Positions 36,459 to 45,546 are shown, numbered from the stretch's first letter. The stretch: 64,000 bases of DNA from Bacteroides mediterraneensis (GCF_900128455.1 NZ_LT635783.1:3214546-3278545), one strand, 5' to 3'. The notes: generated by a model not told the origin, from the sequence alone. Numbers and translations: made by a program.

Positions 36459-37709
36459 TCAATGTTTCAACCTTACCTTCTGCTTGTTCCGAAAATCCTT
36501 CATATCGCTGACCACCACTTGGTCGCCCGGCTGAAGCCCGGAAATAACCTCCACGTATTCAAAATTGGAATCTCCTAACTGCACTTTCCGCTGGACCAGT
36601 TCATCTTTTCCATCCCGCACAAAAAGTGCATATTCTCCCTTTCCCACATAATAACTGGCATTATCGATTCGCAGTACGTCCTCTTTCACGGCATTCATCA
36701 CATACACATCCACTTTCAATCCGGAACGCAACCGGCGATAATGGTCATTGGCCAGCTGTACAATAAAGGAAATCACGCCATTTTTAGATAAAGGCGTCAC
36801 ACTGCTGATTTGTCCTTCCAGTTTTTCATTGCCTATCTTCACAATGGCCCGTCCGCCTGCCACGACCTGGTCTGCATAGGTATCGGCAATTTCGGCTTCC
36901 ACTTTAAAATGACTCAGGTCTGAAATGACCGCCAGTCGGGTTCCTTCCGTCACCTGTGCCCCCACCTGATCATTGATATAGGTAAGAATGGCTTTTCGCG
37001 GTGACCGAATCTGTGCATCCTCCAAGGTCCGCTTCATCTCTGCCATCTCCTTGCGGAAAATCTCATATTCCAGCTCCTTCACCCTCAAATCGGCCGCTTT
37101 CACCTGCCGTTCGTTGGCCAGCTGCTGACGAAGCTGTTCCAGTTCCAGTCTTCCCGTCTGAAAATTCAGTTCCGCCTGACGCACCCGGTCGGTCGTACCC
37201 GAACCCAAGCTGTCAAGATATTGTTCGTTACGCAACTCCGCCTTCATCCGGTTCAGTTTCATGGCCGACACCTTTACCTTCATTTCCAAATCGCTGAGAT
37301 ACGTTTGATTGTTGATTTTCACCTGATCCAGCTGATAACGCTTCATCTGGTCTTCATCCTGTAATTTCTGATAGCCGGTCTCAGTGCTCTGCAAATCCAG
37401 TTTCAACAACGGCGTGCCTACCTCCACACTGTCTCCTCCTTTTCCATATACCTCCACAATACGCGAATTAATCGGCGTATTGATGATTTCTTCAAAGGCA
37501 GGTACGACCTTACCCGACGCGCTCACACTTACTTCAATCGTTCCCCGGGTCACTTCTGAAAAAACCAGATTGCTTTCTTTCACACTGCTGCGCATCCATG
37601 AAAAAAGCAAAACCAACACCATCATGCATCCGGCTCCAATACCTCCATAACGTATAAGTCTCTTATTGCGTACCCTTCTTCGTACTTCTTTTGATATTTC
37701 TCTATCCAT
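36459..37709 (-). CDS. HlyD/MacA-type membrane fusion protein
   Basis: 416 residues. N-terminal cytoplasmic Arg/Lys-rich stretch, one membrane helix (YGGIGAGCMMVLVLLFSW), split lipoyl domain (NSRIVEVYGKGGDSVEVG and RSPRKAILTYINDQVG), a long coiled-coil hairpin (about 120-230) and a beta-barrel/MP domain. It links the inner-membrane ABC unit to the TolC partner. Start at ATG 37709: the predicted sigma-54 transcript begins near 37727, so the first ATG in the open frame (37754) would be untranscribed. Confidence 0.9.
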   Translation of the reverse strand: MDREISKEVRRRVRNKRLIRYGGIGAGCMMVLVLLFSWMRSSVKESNLVFSEVTRGTIEVSVSASGKVVPAFEEIINTPINSRIVEVYGKGGDSVEVGTPLLKLDLQSTETGYQKLQDEDQMKRYQLDQVKINNQTYLSDLEMKVKVSAMKLNRMKAELRNEQYLDSLGSGTTDRVRQAELNFQTGRLELEQLRQQLANERQVKAADLRVKELEYEIFRKEMAEMKRTLEDAQIRSPRKAILTYINDQVGAQVTEGTRLAVISDLSHFKVEAEIADTYADQVVAGGRAIVKIGNEKLEGQISSVTPLSKNGVISFIVQLANDHYRRLRSGLKVDVYVMNAVKEDVLRIDNASYYVGKGEYALFVRDGKDELVQRKVQLGDSNFEYVEVISGLQPGDQVVVSDMKDFRNKQKVRLKH

Positions 37710-37737
37710 ATTTTTATCAATCATCCCACTTTTCAAA

Positions 37738-37753
37738 AGCAACATCCATGCCA
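37738..37753 (-). promoter_or_regulatory. Sigma-54 promoter of the exporter operon
   Basis: Minus strand TGGCATGGATGTTGCT: GG of the -24 box and GC of the -12 box are separated by exactly 10 bp, matching TGGCAC-N5-TTGCW with one substitution. The predicted start of transcription is about 37727, giving a leader of roughly 18 nt to ATG 37709. The operon encodes its own NtrC-type activator. Confidence 0.8.
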
Positions 37754-37796
37754 AAAAGATAAACAGCTGATATCCAACAACAACCCTTCTTCAGAA

Positions 37797-37816
37797 GGTG
37801 TCCGATATCGAACACC
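37797..37816. promoter_or_regulatory. Dyad that may be the enhancer (UAS) for the NtrC-type regulator
   Basis: A 20-bp near-perfect palindrome, GGTGTCCGAT followed by ATCGAACACC, with only one mismatched pair. Its centre lies about 80 bp upstream of the predicted sigma-54 start site, a normal distance for an upstream activator sequence. It also lies about 110 bp upstream of the divergent radical-SAM gene. Confidence 0.65.
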
Positions 37817-37923
37817 CTGTTCGGTTTTAAACGCAGACTTTCCGTTTTTCGCGAGAAATCTTCCCAAACCGTTGCACATTTCAGGAACTCTCCCTACCTT
37901 TAAATCTGGAAAGGAATAGAAAT

Positions 37924-39213
37924 ATGAACGAGCAGGTAATACAAAAACTAAAGATACTGACGGAATCCGCCAAATATGACGTGTCGTGTGCTTCCAGTGG
38001 TACCTCCCGCAAGAATACCAAAGGAGGGGTGGGAAATACCGTGGGCGGATGGGGCATCTGTCACAGCTTTTCGGAAGACGGACGCTGTATCTCCCTGCTC
38101 AAAATCATGCTGACCAACTACTGCATTTACGATTGCGCCTACTGCATCAACCGGGTGAGCAACGACATTCCGCGAGCCACGCTTTCCGTGACGGAACTGG
38201 TGGAATTGACCATGGAATTCTACCGAAGAAACTACATCGAGGGACTGTTCCTCAGCTCAGGAGTGGTACGCAATCCCGACTACACCATGGAGCGCCTGGT
38301 TCGAGTGGCCAAAGACTTGCGAGTGGTACACCGTTTCAACGGATACATCCACCTGAAAAGTATCCCTGGCGCCAGTGAGGAACTGGTACAGGAAGCTGGA
38401 TTATATGCTGACCGCCTCAGTGTCAACCTGGAAATCCCGACCGAAAAAAATTTAAAATTGCTGGCTCCGGAGAAGGACCACCAAAGTGTATATCTCCCGA
38501 TGAAATATATCCAGCAAGGTATCCTGACCCATCTGGAAGATCGGAAACATTATCGGCATGTGCCTCGTTTCGCCCCCGGCGGACAAAGCACACAGATGAT
38601 TGTCGGCGCTACTCCTGAAACCGATAAGGATATCTTGCGAGTTTCTTCCTCGCTCTATGAACAACCCACCATGAAGCGAGTATATTATTCGGGCTATATT
38701 TCAGTCAACACCTACGACAAGCGGCTGCCGACCTTGAAGCAACCGCCTTTGGTCCGGGAAAACCGACTCTACCAAGCCGACTGGCTGTTGCGTTTCTACC
38801 AGTTCAAAGTAAACGAAATCGTGGACGACCAGACTCCCAACCTGGATCTGGACATCGACCCGAAACTGGCCTGGGCCCTCCGCCATCCGGAGTTTTTCCC
38901 TGTGAACATACAGACCGCCGATTACGAAGCTATCCTGCGCGTGCCGGGCATTGGAGTAAAATCTGCTCGCCTGATTGTGGCTTCCCGCCGTTTCTCGCGC
39001 ATCGGTTTCTATGAACTGAAAAAGATGGGAGCCGTGATGAAAAAAGCTAAATACTTCATCACCTGCAATGAACTGCCCGACAAGACTATCCATGAACTGG
39101 GGGCAGCCGGTGTACGAAGACTGTTGCTCCCTACTCCCCGCAAAAAGACCGATGAACGTCAATTAAGTTTTGACTTCACAGAAACAGAAGAAGCTGCCCC
39201 CACACACAAGTGA
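37924..39213 (+). CDS. Putative DNA modification/repair radical SAM protein (TIGR03916 type)
   Basis: 429 residues. The radical-SAM cysteines are Cys67, Cys71 and Cys74 (CIYDCAYC), with further conserved Cys22, Cys46 and Cys55 near the N-terminus. A helix-hairpin-helix DNA-binding motif is near the C-terminus (LRVPGIGVKSARLIVASRR). This is the family named putative DNA modification/repair radical SAM protein, related in layout to spore photoproduct lyase. Its usual partner (TIGR03915 type) lies 1.2 kb downstream, separated by an unrelated minus-strand gene. The reaction is not established. Confidence 0.88.
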   Translation: MNEQVIQKLKILTESAKYDVSCASSGTSRKNTKGGVGNTVGGWGICHSFSEDGRCISLLKIMLTNYCIYDCAYCINRVSNDIPRATLSVTELVELTMEFYRRNYIEGLFLSSGVVRNPDYTMERLVRVAKDLRVVHRFNGYIHLKSIPGASEELVQEAGLYADRLSVNLEIPTEKNLKLLAPEKDHQSVYLPMKYIQQGILTHLEDRKHYRHVPRFAPGGQSTQMIVGATPETDKDILRVSSSLYEQPTMKRVYYSGYISVNTYDKRLPTLKQPPLVRENRLYQADWLLRFYQFKVNEIVDDQTPNLDLDIDPKLAWALRHPEFFPVNIQTADYEAILRVPGIGVKSARLIVASRRFSRIGFYELKKMGAVMKKAKYFITCNELPDKTIHELGAAGVRRLLLPTPRKKTDERQLSFDFTETEEAAPTHK

Positions 39214-39225
39214 AAGCAGCTTCTT
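39188..39225 (+). terminator. Terminator overlapping the end of the radical-SAM gene
   Basis: AAGAAGCTGC (39188-39197) pairs perfectly with GCAGCTTCTT (39216-39225), followed by T-rich sequence. The stop codon lies in the loop. It would stop the transcript before the opposing hydrolase gene. Confidence 0.7.
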
Positions 39226-39249
39226 TCTTATTATTCCTATCCCGCATCC

Positions 39250-40335
39250 TCAACGGATGGACACTTCCATCACTGGTTGTTCCTTTACGGTATCCAATGG
39301 TACCGCTCTGTATTTGACGCGCTGGAAATCAATCTTGTTCAAGTCAATGCTGCGGATAGATGCATTATACATCGTGCGGAAATAAATCATCCGATGCCGC
39401 ATGTCCGTAGCCGAAGTCCACTGGGTCGCACTTGGGATATTGGCCGGAATCTTTCCTCCCTGAAACTCAATACCTACCGGGATATCAAAATTATTCAGAA
39501 TCTGAAATCCCTGAAGTACCGTCTGATGGGCATTCTCCTGCTGGGGTGCCGTAGTCTGATAAAAGGCAGCCCGCACAAAACGGGAAGGAGGAGTCACATC
39601 GCCCGGCATTCCCAGAAAACCGCTTCCTGCCCCGAAAGAACGTAAGGTAATCTTCCCAAACTCCTGGGGCTGCGCACTGCCCGCATAGAGATTCACATAA
39701 TTGTTCAAGTTGGTCAGCTGCCATTCAAAGCCCGGAGAATTGGTCAATACGCCCAATTCGTTTTCATAGAAATGCAATTGTCCGTCTACAATCTCCAGTA
39801 CTACCTGTCGTCCCGATACATCGGCAAACCGCCAGTGTACAGTGGACGCTCGTGGGTCAATGGCTACTACATGTACCTCTTTCAGACTTTCCATCACCTC
39901 GTCCACGGTCTGGCAATTCCCCAAGACCCAAGCTACCAGCTGCAAATCGGCAATAGAAGAGGACTTCCACTCAGCCTTATAGACCTCATACTGGCCGTAG
40001 TTCGGGAAATAAAACAAACCGGCAGAAAGTCCTTTCTCGTTCAGCCCTTCGGCCACAAACTCCTTCTGCTCCACCGAAAGACCCACATAACCATATTTTG
40101 CCGTAAATTTCATGCCATCCTGCCCGCCGGGTACATACGACTGTGCCGTATAGCCACGCGGAACCACCACATAGCAGCTGTTCAAATCACTTCCGCCCCA
40201 TTCAATGGTACGGGCCAGAATGCGCGTACTGTCTTTTGCCGTCAAGGTAATACCGGTACAAGCCTGCGAAGGCTGCGACAGGAAGACGGCCACTGTGGCC
40301 ATCACCCCCAAGAACATAAATTTGTAATTCATCAT
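39250..40335 (-). CDS. Choloylglycine hydrolase/penicillin V acylase-family amidase
   Basis: 361 residues. A signal peptide ends at SQA, exposing Cys26 (SQA/CTGITLTAKD) as the N-terminal nucleophile of the Ntn-hydrolase fold. TRILARTIEWGG, GYTAQSYVPGG, VAEGLNEKGLSAGLFYFP and the Asn/Arg-rich C-terminal region match the linear amide C-N hydrolase family, which includes bile salt hydrolases and penicillin V acylases of gut Bacteroides. A periplasmic location is expected; bile salts, N-acyl amino acids or penicillin V are possible substrates. It has inserted, in evolutionary terms, between two genes that normally go together. Confidence 0.87.
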   Translation of the reverse strand: MMNYKFMFLGVMATVAVFLSQPSQACTGITLTAKDSTRILARTIEWGGSDLNSCYVVVPRGYTAQSYVPGGQDGMKFTAKYGYVGLSVEQKEFVAEGLNEKGLSAGLFYFPNYGQYEVYKAEWKSSSIADLQLVAWVLGNCQTVDEVMESLKEVHVVAIDPRASTVHWRFADVSGRQVVLEIVDGQLHFYENELGVLTNSPGFEWQLTNLNNYVNLYAGSAQPQEFGKITLRSFGAGSGFLGMPGDVTPPSRFVRAAFYQTTAPQQENAHQTVLQGFQILNNFDIPVGIEFQGGKIPANIPSATQWTSATDMRHRMIYFRTMYNASIRSIDLNKIDFQRVKYRAVPLDTVKEQPVMEVSIR

Positions 40336-40371
40336 TCACTCGATTTTAGTATACAACAAAAAACGTCTGAT

Positions 40372-40404
40372 TTTGTTTCGGTTTATCGTTTTTTACTACT
40401 TTTG
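40372..40404 (+). promoter_or_regulatory. Promoter of the TIGR03915-type gene
   Basis: TTTG (40372-40375), 21 bp, TACTTTTG (40397-40404), 47 bp upstream of ATG 40452. The gene thus has an independent promoter although its partner lies upstream. Confidence 0.65.
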
Positions 40405-40451
40405 TTCTCCGAAAGCTTTTTCCAAAGATAGAAAATTTTCCATTAAAAGCC

Positions 40452-41219
40452 ATGATTATTTTTCAATATGACGCCACATTCGAAGGTCTGCTCACCGCCT
40501 TGTTCGATGCCTATTTCCGGCGGACTTTTCCCGACCTCTTGCTTACAGAAAAGGAGCCGCTGCCTCTTTTCTATGACGAAAGTCATCGGGTAATAACCGA
40601 CATGACCAAAGCAGAACGGGTATGGAAACTGCTTTCCCGAAAACTTTCCCGGAGTGCCCTGTCCTGCCTCACTTATTGCTGGCTTTCCGAAACCCCGGAG
40701 GCCCCGATGCTCCTTTTCCGCTACATGCGAAAAGTGACGGATGCTTCCCGTTCCATCGAACAAAATTTTGCCGACCCAGATGTGCTTGGAGTATATCAGC
40801 TAAGCAAGAAAGTGGCAGGCGAACGGATGCGGGTACTCCAATTCATGCGTTTTCAAAAGACAGCCGACCAAACTTATTTCGGCATCATGGAACCAATATA
40901 CAATGTGTATCCACTGACCATCCAGCATTTTCAAGACCGCTTTGCCGACCAAGCATGGATTATTTACGACGCCCGCCGCCGATACGGATACTATTACGAC
41001 CTGAAAGAGGTGAATGAAATTACGTTTGAAAACTCACAAGCCGATTTTCTGCGCCACGGAAAACTGCAGGATGAACTCCTGGATAAAAACGAAAAGCTTT
41101 TCCAAGAGGGATGGAAAAGCTATTTTCACAGTGTATGTATTCAGTCCCGGCTCAACCCCGCAAAGCACAAAAAGGATATGCCGGTCCGTTTTTGGAAATA
41201 CCTTACAGAAAAAGATTAG
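40452..41219 (+). CDS. Putative DNA repair/metabolism protein (TIGR03915 type, DUF4130)
   Basis: 255 residues. N-terminal [16 protein letters not shown], central [10 protein letters not shown]-like helices, the segment [18 protein letters not shown], and [25 protein letters not shown] near the middle are the family core (DUF4130 at the C-terminal half). This family nearly always occurs with the radical-SAM DNA protein found here at 37924-39213, hence a joint role in DNA repair or base modification; the activity is unknown. The last 4 bases overlap the truA stop on the other strand. Confidence 0.83.
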   Translation: MIIFQYDATFEGLLTALFDAYFRRTFPDLLLTEKEPLPLFYDESHRVITDMTKAERVWKLLSRKLSRSALSCLTYCWLSETPEAPMLLFRYMRKVTDASRSIEQNFADPDVLGVYQLSKKVAGERMRVLQFMRFQKTADQTYFGIMEPIYNVYPLTIQHFQDRFADQAWIIYDARRRYGYYYDLKEVNEITFENSQADFLRHGKLQDELLDKNEKLFQEGWKSYFHSVCIQSRLNPAKHKKDMPVRFWKYLTEKD

Positions 41220-41974
41220 GCAAACGGGAATAAATCGTCCGGATATCCGATATCGACCAAAAAGAGGGCATGCCCCGGTACGGAAGTTCCGGCACTGCAG
41301 CGGTTCTTCTCTTCTATCACTTTCCGGAATCCCTCGACCGAAAGTTTCCCACGTCCCACTTCTACCAGTGTCCCGACAATGGCCCGTACCATGTTCCGCA
41401 AAAAACGGTCGGCCTGAATGGTAAACACCCATTCCGTATCACTTATCTGATCCCAATGGGCCTGCATAATCTTGCAGTTATTGGTCTTGACATCCGTATG
41501 CAACTTACTGAAACTGGTAAAATCCGTATAATCGAACAGCGTCTGGGCTGCTTCATTCATTTTCTCAAAATCCAGCGGCTGAAACAACCTCCAGCAATAA
41601 GCCCGATTGAACGGGTTCTTCTGCGTAGTGACATAATACTTATACGTGCGATAGGTAGCATCAAAACGGGCATGGGCATCCTGATTTACCCTCCTGACAC
41701 GATACACCGAAATATCTGGCGGCAACAAACGGTTAAGCTTATCTGTCACCATGTCTTCCTCCAACATCCATTCCACATCAAAATGGGCCACCATCAAACG
41801 GGCATGTACCCCTGCATCCGTCCGTCCGGCACCGACCACTTCAATGGCGTCATCCCGTAAAAACGTATGCAAAGCTTTCATCAAGGTTTCTTGCACACTG
41901 CTTCCATTCGGCTGTATCTGCCAGCCATGATAGTTGGTCCCATCGTAGGCCAAATAAATGAAATACCTGAACAT
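41216..41974 (-). CDS. truA: tRNA pseudouridine(38-40) synthase
   Basis: 252 residues; makes pseudouridine at positions 38-40 of the tRNA anticodon arm. The N-terminal [19 protein letters not shown], catalytic Asp in [21 protein letters not shown] and [17 protein letters not shown] are all conserved. Start at ATG 41974. It starts 11 bp after the DUF5715 gene. Confidence 0.95.
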   Translation of the reverse strand: MFRYFIYLAYDGTNYHGWQIQPNGSSVQETLMKALHTFLRDDAIEVVGAGRTDAGVHARLMVAHFDVEWMLEEDMVTDKLNRLLPPDISVYRVRRVNQDAHARFDATYRTYKYYVTTQKNPFNRAYCWRLFQPLDFEKMNEAAQTLFDYTDFTSFSKLHTDVKTNNCKIMQAHWDQISDTEWVFTIQADRFLRNMVRAIVGTLVEVGRGKLSVEGFRKVIEEKNRCSAGTSVPGHALFLVDIGYPDDLFPFA

Positions 41975-41985
41975 CACGCTATAAT

Positions 41986-42654
41986 TTATCGGGCTGTTAT
42001 ATGAAAACACCCTTGTTTCAACTCATACTTCACATAGCAGCGGTCTGCCTTGCGAAGGTCGCGCAGCACTTCCGACAACACCAGCTTCAAGGTATCCGCA
42101 CTTACGTCCTGCATGGGACGGCCGTCAGGGTCTTCCACCTTTTCAAAACGCTTCCAGCTCACATCGAATGTAGTCCCGTAAAAATGACAGGAATTCAACG
42201 AAGCATTGCCGTTTGTGCGACGTAAGCGCTTCACGTCGTCTTTCGTACGCGTCACGGAAGTCACAATCACCTTATTGGGATTCAAGCCTTTATTCTCTAA
42301 CGAATCTAAGAAATTAACCCCAATCGTATCCAGCAACGCACTGGCCTGAGGCACCAGATAAGGAATGGAATGTGTCAATGAATCCAACCCGTAACGCTCA
42401 CAAGCCATAATCTCCACCAGACGGCCTTTCATTTCTTCCGCTTCTTCACGGGTACTGATGGGACGAATGCCGATTTTCTTTGCTGTAGCCAGCTGTACGT
42501 CGTTCAAATCACCAAACGAGCGCTTATAACTAATCACTCCCCTGATATTACGCGGGTTATTCATTTTCATCGACATATCCTTTTCCTTGCATCCAAACAG
42601 GCACATTCCCGCCAGCAAGGCCACCACAAAGCACGACTTGAGTAATAGCTTCAT
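41986..42654 (-). CDS. DUF5715 lipoprotein with an M15-peptidase-like pattern
   Basis: 222 residues; lipoprotein signal with lipobox CLFGC. The C-terminal half shows a pattern like zinc D,D-carboxypeptidases of family M15: [14 protein letters not shown] (SxxRT), then [14 protein letters not shown] (His and Asp spaced as in SxHxxGxAxD) and the terminal CFHITAR (third ligand His). It fits the Bacteroidetes DUF5715 family; a peptidoglycan-trimming function is an inference. The ATG at 42654 gives a normal signal peptide. Confidence 0.72.
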   Translation of the reverse strand: MKLLLKSCFVVALLAGMCLFGCKEKDMSMKMNNPRNIRGVISYKRSFGDLNDVQLATAKKIGIRPISTREEAEEMKGRLVEIMACERYGLDSLTHSIPYLVPQASALLDTIGVNFLDSLENKGLNPNKVIVTSVTRTKDDVKRLRRTNGNASLNSCHFYGTTFDVSWKRFEKVEDPDGRPMQDVSADTLKLVLSEVLRDLRKADRCYVKYELKQGCFHITAR

Positions 42655-42681
42655 TTCTTCCTTATCCTTTTTAATTCGCGA

Positions 42682-42689
42682 CAAAGATA
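42682..42689 (-). promoter_or_regulatory. Candidate -7 element of the DUF5715-truA unit
   Basis: Minus strand TATCTTTG, 27 bp upstream of ATG 42654. No clear -33 box. Confidence 0.45.
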
Positions 42690-42773
42690 ACACAAAAAAC
42701 CTATAAACCTACATTATTACTTTTAGTTATCACACATAAAAAAAGGTGAATAGGACATTCCATCAAAAACACC

Positions 42774-42781
42774 TATCTTTG
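42774..42781 (+). promoter_or_regulatory. Candidate -7 element of the YeiH transporter gene
   Basis: TATCTTTG, 49 bp upstream of ATG 42831. No clear -33 box. Confidence 0.45.
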
Positions 42782-42830
42782 CGCCAAATTCAAGAACACA
42801 ATAATTCTATACACATAAAAACAAGTCTAT

Positions 42831-43907
42831 ATGTTTGAAAAAGGAAACAGAGCCAATACCTTACACGGTATTCTTTTGATTGCACTATTCTCATTTGCGG
42901 CCTTTTATATCGCCGAAATCCCCTTCGTCAAAAGCCTCTCATTCAGTCCGCTGATTGTCGGTATCATCCTGGGTATGTTGTATGCCAACAGCCTTCGCAA
43001 CAAGCTTCCTGAAACATGGGTACCCGGTATTAAATTCTGTACGAAGCAAATTCTGCGTGCCGGTATCGTACTCTACGGATTCCGTCTGACACTGACACAG
43101 GTCGCAGCCGTAGGACTTCCGGCGGTCATTGTAGATACCGTCATCGTAGCGGGAACCATCTTCCTGGGTGTATGGCTGGGAAAAATGATGAAAATGGACA
43201 AAGACACTTCCCTCATGACAGCTACCGGTAGCGCCATCTGTGGAGCTGCTGCCGTACTGGGTGCTGAACCGGTCGTAAAATGTGAAGGACATAAAACAGC
43301 CATTGCCGTATCGACTGTAGTCATCTTCGGAACCATCTCCATGTTCCTCTATCCCATCATGTACCGTGCCGGATTGCTGGATGCCCTGGGCAATACAGGA
43401 GTAGCCATCTACACCGGAAGTACCCTGCATGAGGTAGCCCACGTGGCAGGTGCCGGAAATGCCATGGACCCGACCGACACTTTGGGAATTGCCGGAACAG
43501 CCACTATTACCAAAATGATTCGTGTGATGATGCTAGCTCCGGTATTGGTCATCATGAGCTTCGCCCTGGCAGGCAGAAAGAAAAACAATGCGGAAGGAAA
43601 AGCCGAAAAGAGCAAGATTACCATTCCTTGGTTTGCCTTTGGATTCATCGGTATCATCTGTGTGAACTCCCTGCTGCAATACCTGACAGGTGCTGAAACA
43701 GTAAAGGATATTCCGCTGAACGGTGCCATTGAATACATCGATACCTTCATGCTGACCATGGCTATGACGGCACTAGGTACAGATACCAGCCTAGAAAAAT
43801 TCAAGCAAGCCGGAGCCAAACCGTTCCTGCTGGCAGGGTTGCTCTACATCTGGTTGCTAGTGGGCGGATACCTGCTCACGCAGTACATCACTCCGATGTT
43901 CGCCTAA
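42831..43907 (+). CDS. YeiH-family putative sulfate exporter
   Basis: 358 residues with about ten membrane helices. Typical family segments: SPLIVGIILGMLYAN, FCTKQILRAGIVLYGFRLT, TATGSAICGAAAVLGAEPV and YTGSTLHEVAHVAGAGNAM. This UPF0324 family is annotated as a putative sulfate exporter on slight evidence. The gene is isolated by its own terminator. Confidence 0.9.
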   Translation: MFEKGNRANTLHGILLIALFSFAAFYIAEIPFVKSLSFSPLIVGIILGMLYANSLRNKLPETWVPGIKFCTKQILRAGIVLYGFRLTLTQVAAVGLPAVIVDTVIVAGTIFLGVWLGKMMKMDKDTSLMTATGSAICGAAAVLGAEPVVKCEGHKTAIAVSTVVIFGTISMFLYPIMYRAGLLDALGNTGVAIYTGSTLHEVAHVAGAGNAMDPTDTLGIAGTATITKMIRVMMLAPVLVIMSFALAGRKKNNAEGKAEKSKITIPWFAFGFIGIICVNSLLQYLTGAETVKDIPLNGAIEYIDTFMLTMAMTALGTDTSLEKFKQAGAKPFLLAGLLYIWLLVGGYLLTQYITPMFA

Positions 43908-43928
43908 GAAAACCTGCTCATACAAATA

Positions 43929-43977
43929 CATAAAATGAATGGAGGCAGCCTTTCGGGTTGCCTCCATTCATTTTATG
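43929..43977. terminator. Bidirectional terminator between the YeiH gene and the araC-type gene
   Basis: A 22-bp stem starting CATAAAATGAATGGAGGCA with a short CG-containing loop; the flanking A/T-rich arms make it usable from both sides. Confidence 0.85.
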
Positions 43978-43987
43978 TAATTATACA

Positions 43988-44833
43988 TTATTTATTGCGA
44001 TACTGTTTGGGCGACATTCCCGTGTAACGCTTGAAATACTTCCCGAAAAAGGAAATATCCGAAAAATTCAGCGAATAAGCCACTTCCTGTACAGTCATGT
44101 CTGTAGAACGAAGTTTTGCCTGTGCATCCCGTATGATAAAGGAAGAAAGAATATCAGTCAGTGTTTTTCCTGTTACTTTTTTCACTGTCGTACTCAAATG
44201 CTGAGGAGACAGATGCAATTTTTCGGCATAAAAAGATACATTGCGTTCTGTCTTATAGTATTGCACAATAATTCGTACCAGTTCTTTCACTATTTCCTGG
44301 TTACGATTATACCTCGGTGAATTATCCTCTCCCCTCTTCTTATATACTCCGCCCAATGCCAGCAAAAGCTGCGTATAAATCAAGCCAACCTGCATTTCCG
44401 TCATTTCTTCCTGTATTTTCTGACGACGAATCAACAGACGAATACTGTCACGGAACAATTCAAATTTTTCTTTTTGCATTTCTATTACCGGACGTTCAAA
44501 TATATAAGGAGTGTATTCCACCGTATAAGAAAACAATTTAGCTCCTTCTATCAGTTTTCTGGAGAAAGCCACAAATATAAACCGGCAATCCGTGCTTTGT
44601 TCTTCAATTTGGAAAAATACACCCGGAAACAAAATGGCCAGCGCTCCTTCCTTCATTTCATAATGCGTCAAGTGAATCTTCACACGACAATTTCCCCTCA
44701 GACACAAAAGGAAAAGGCATCCCGGAAAAGGAGCAGAAACCTGAAACAACTGTCTGAAGCCGCCCGTCATGTCTATACCTGCTATCATATTCTGATCTTC
44801 AGGCAACAAATCAAGCTTTTCCAATTTTTTCAT
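43988..44833 (-). CDS. AraC-family transcriptional regulator
   Basis: 281 residues. The N-terminal part is a cupin-like sensing domain (residues 20-140); the C-terminal double helix-turn-helix includes FYAEKLHLSPQHLSTTVKKVTG and VQEVAYSLNFSDISFFGKYFKRYTGMSPKQYR. The ligand is unknown. It may control itself or the adjacent YeiH or DUF308 gene, though terminators and promoters on both sides suggest independent units. Confidence 0.88.
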   Translation of the reverse strand: MKKLEKLDLLPEDQNMIAGIDMTGGFRQLFQVSAPFPGCLFLLCLRGNCRVKIHLTHYEMKEGALAILFPGVFFQIEEQSTDCRFIFVAFSRKLIEGAKLFSYTVEYTPYIFERPVIEMQKEKFELFRDSIRLLIRRQKIQEEMTEMQVGLIYTQLLLALGGVYKKRGEDNSPRYNRNQEIVKELVRIIVQYYKTERNVSFYAEKLHLSPQHLSTTVKKVTGKTLTDILSSFIIRDAQAKLRSTDMTVQEVAYSLNFSDISFFGKYFKRYTGMSPKQYRNK

Positions 44834-44855
44834 TCTATCACTCTTTTATTCAAGG

Positions 44856-44886
44856 CAAATATAGAGGTTCTCCCAATAGATTCCAA
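44856..44886 (-). promoter_or_regulatory. Promoter of the araC-type gene
   Basis: Minus strand: TTG (44886-44884), 20 bp, TATATTTG (44863-44856), 22 bp upstream of the ATG at 44833. Confidence 0.6.
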
Positions 44887-44922
44887 CACAAAGGAATACA
44901 CAATGAGTTAAAAAGAAAAAAG

Positions 44923-44948
44923 AAAAGCCGGATATGCTCCGGCCTTTT
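44923..44948 (-). terminator. Terminator of the DUF308 gene
   Basis: On the minus strand GGCCGGA pairs with TCCGGC and is followed by TTTTC; it begins right after the DUF308 stop codon. Confidence 0.7.
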
Positions 44949-44949
44949 A

Positions 44950-45519
44950 CTAATCCTTTATTTCTTCAATAGGCACCACATCTTCTATCTTGCTCTTTGT
45001 CTTGCGGAAACGCAGCAACCGGAAAAGATCCATCAAAGCATATATAATGGACGATACTCCCAGCACGATAAAAGGGATTTCTGCTGTTTCAAACGGATTA
45101 AACAACACCGTAATGCCTGCGGCCAGGACCAGCACCGGCACCACATATACACCAAACGGCACCGGCATGAACGAACGGGCTGCAATCAGATTGGCCAGCT
45201 GACTGATTCCTCCCAGAACCAGCAACACGCCAAGTACATACATCAACACGCCCACAAAAAAAGAGGGCATGATAATGAGCCATATTCCAAAAAGAGTGCT
45301 CCCCAAGGCCACAATCGGAAATACCGGACGAGGAGCCTCTGCCTTTCTCCGATTCAGCATGGCCAAATAAGTGAACAATCCCACTAAACCGGGAATCAGA
45401 AACAACACCCCAATGGTAATTACCAGGTAATTCACCGCCACATCAGGCCATGTCACGAGCAGGATTCCGAGAATCAATGCACAAAGTGATCCTACCAATG
45501 CATAATTCAAAGATTTCAT
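44950..45519 (-). CDS. HdeD/DUF308-family membrane protein
   Basis: 189 residues with six hydrophobic helices in three repeated pairs (GILLVTWPDVAVNYLVI, GVLMYVLGVLLVLGGI, GVSSIIYALMDLFRLL), the acid-resistance HdeD/DUF308 layout. Inner-membrane, probably linked to stress, function unproven. Charged C-terminal tail is cytoplasmic. Confidence 0.85.
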   Translation of the reverse strand: MKSLNYALVGSLCALILGILLVTWPDVAVNYLVITIGVLFLIPGLVGLFTYLAMLNRRKAEAPRPVFPIVALGSTLFGIWLIIMPSFFVGVLMYVLGVLLVLGGISQLANLIAARSFMPVPFGVYVVPVLVLAAGITVLFNPFETAEIPFIVLGVSSIIYALMDLFRLLRFRKTKSKIEDVVPIEEIKD

Positions 45520-45546
45520 ACTTTCATCTGTTTAAAATTCATTACT

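Noticed and set aside
38045-38090. Possible frameshift near the start of the radical-SAM gene suggested by an alternative frame
   Set aside because: The main frame keeps all conserved cysteines (22, 46, 55, 67, 71, 74) without interruption.
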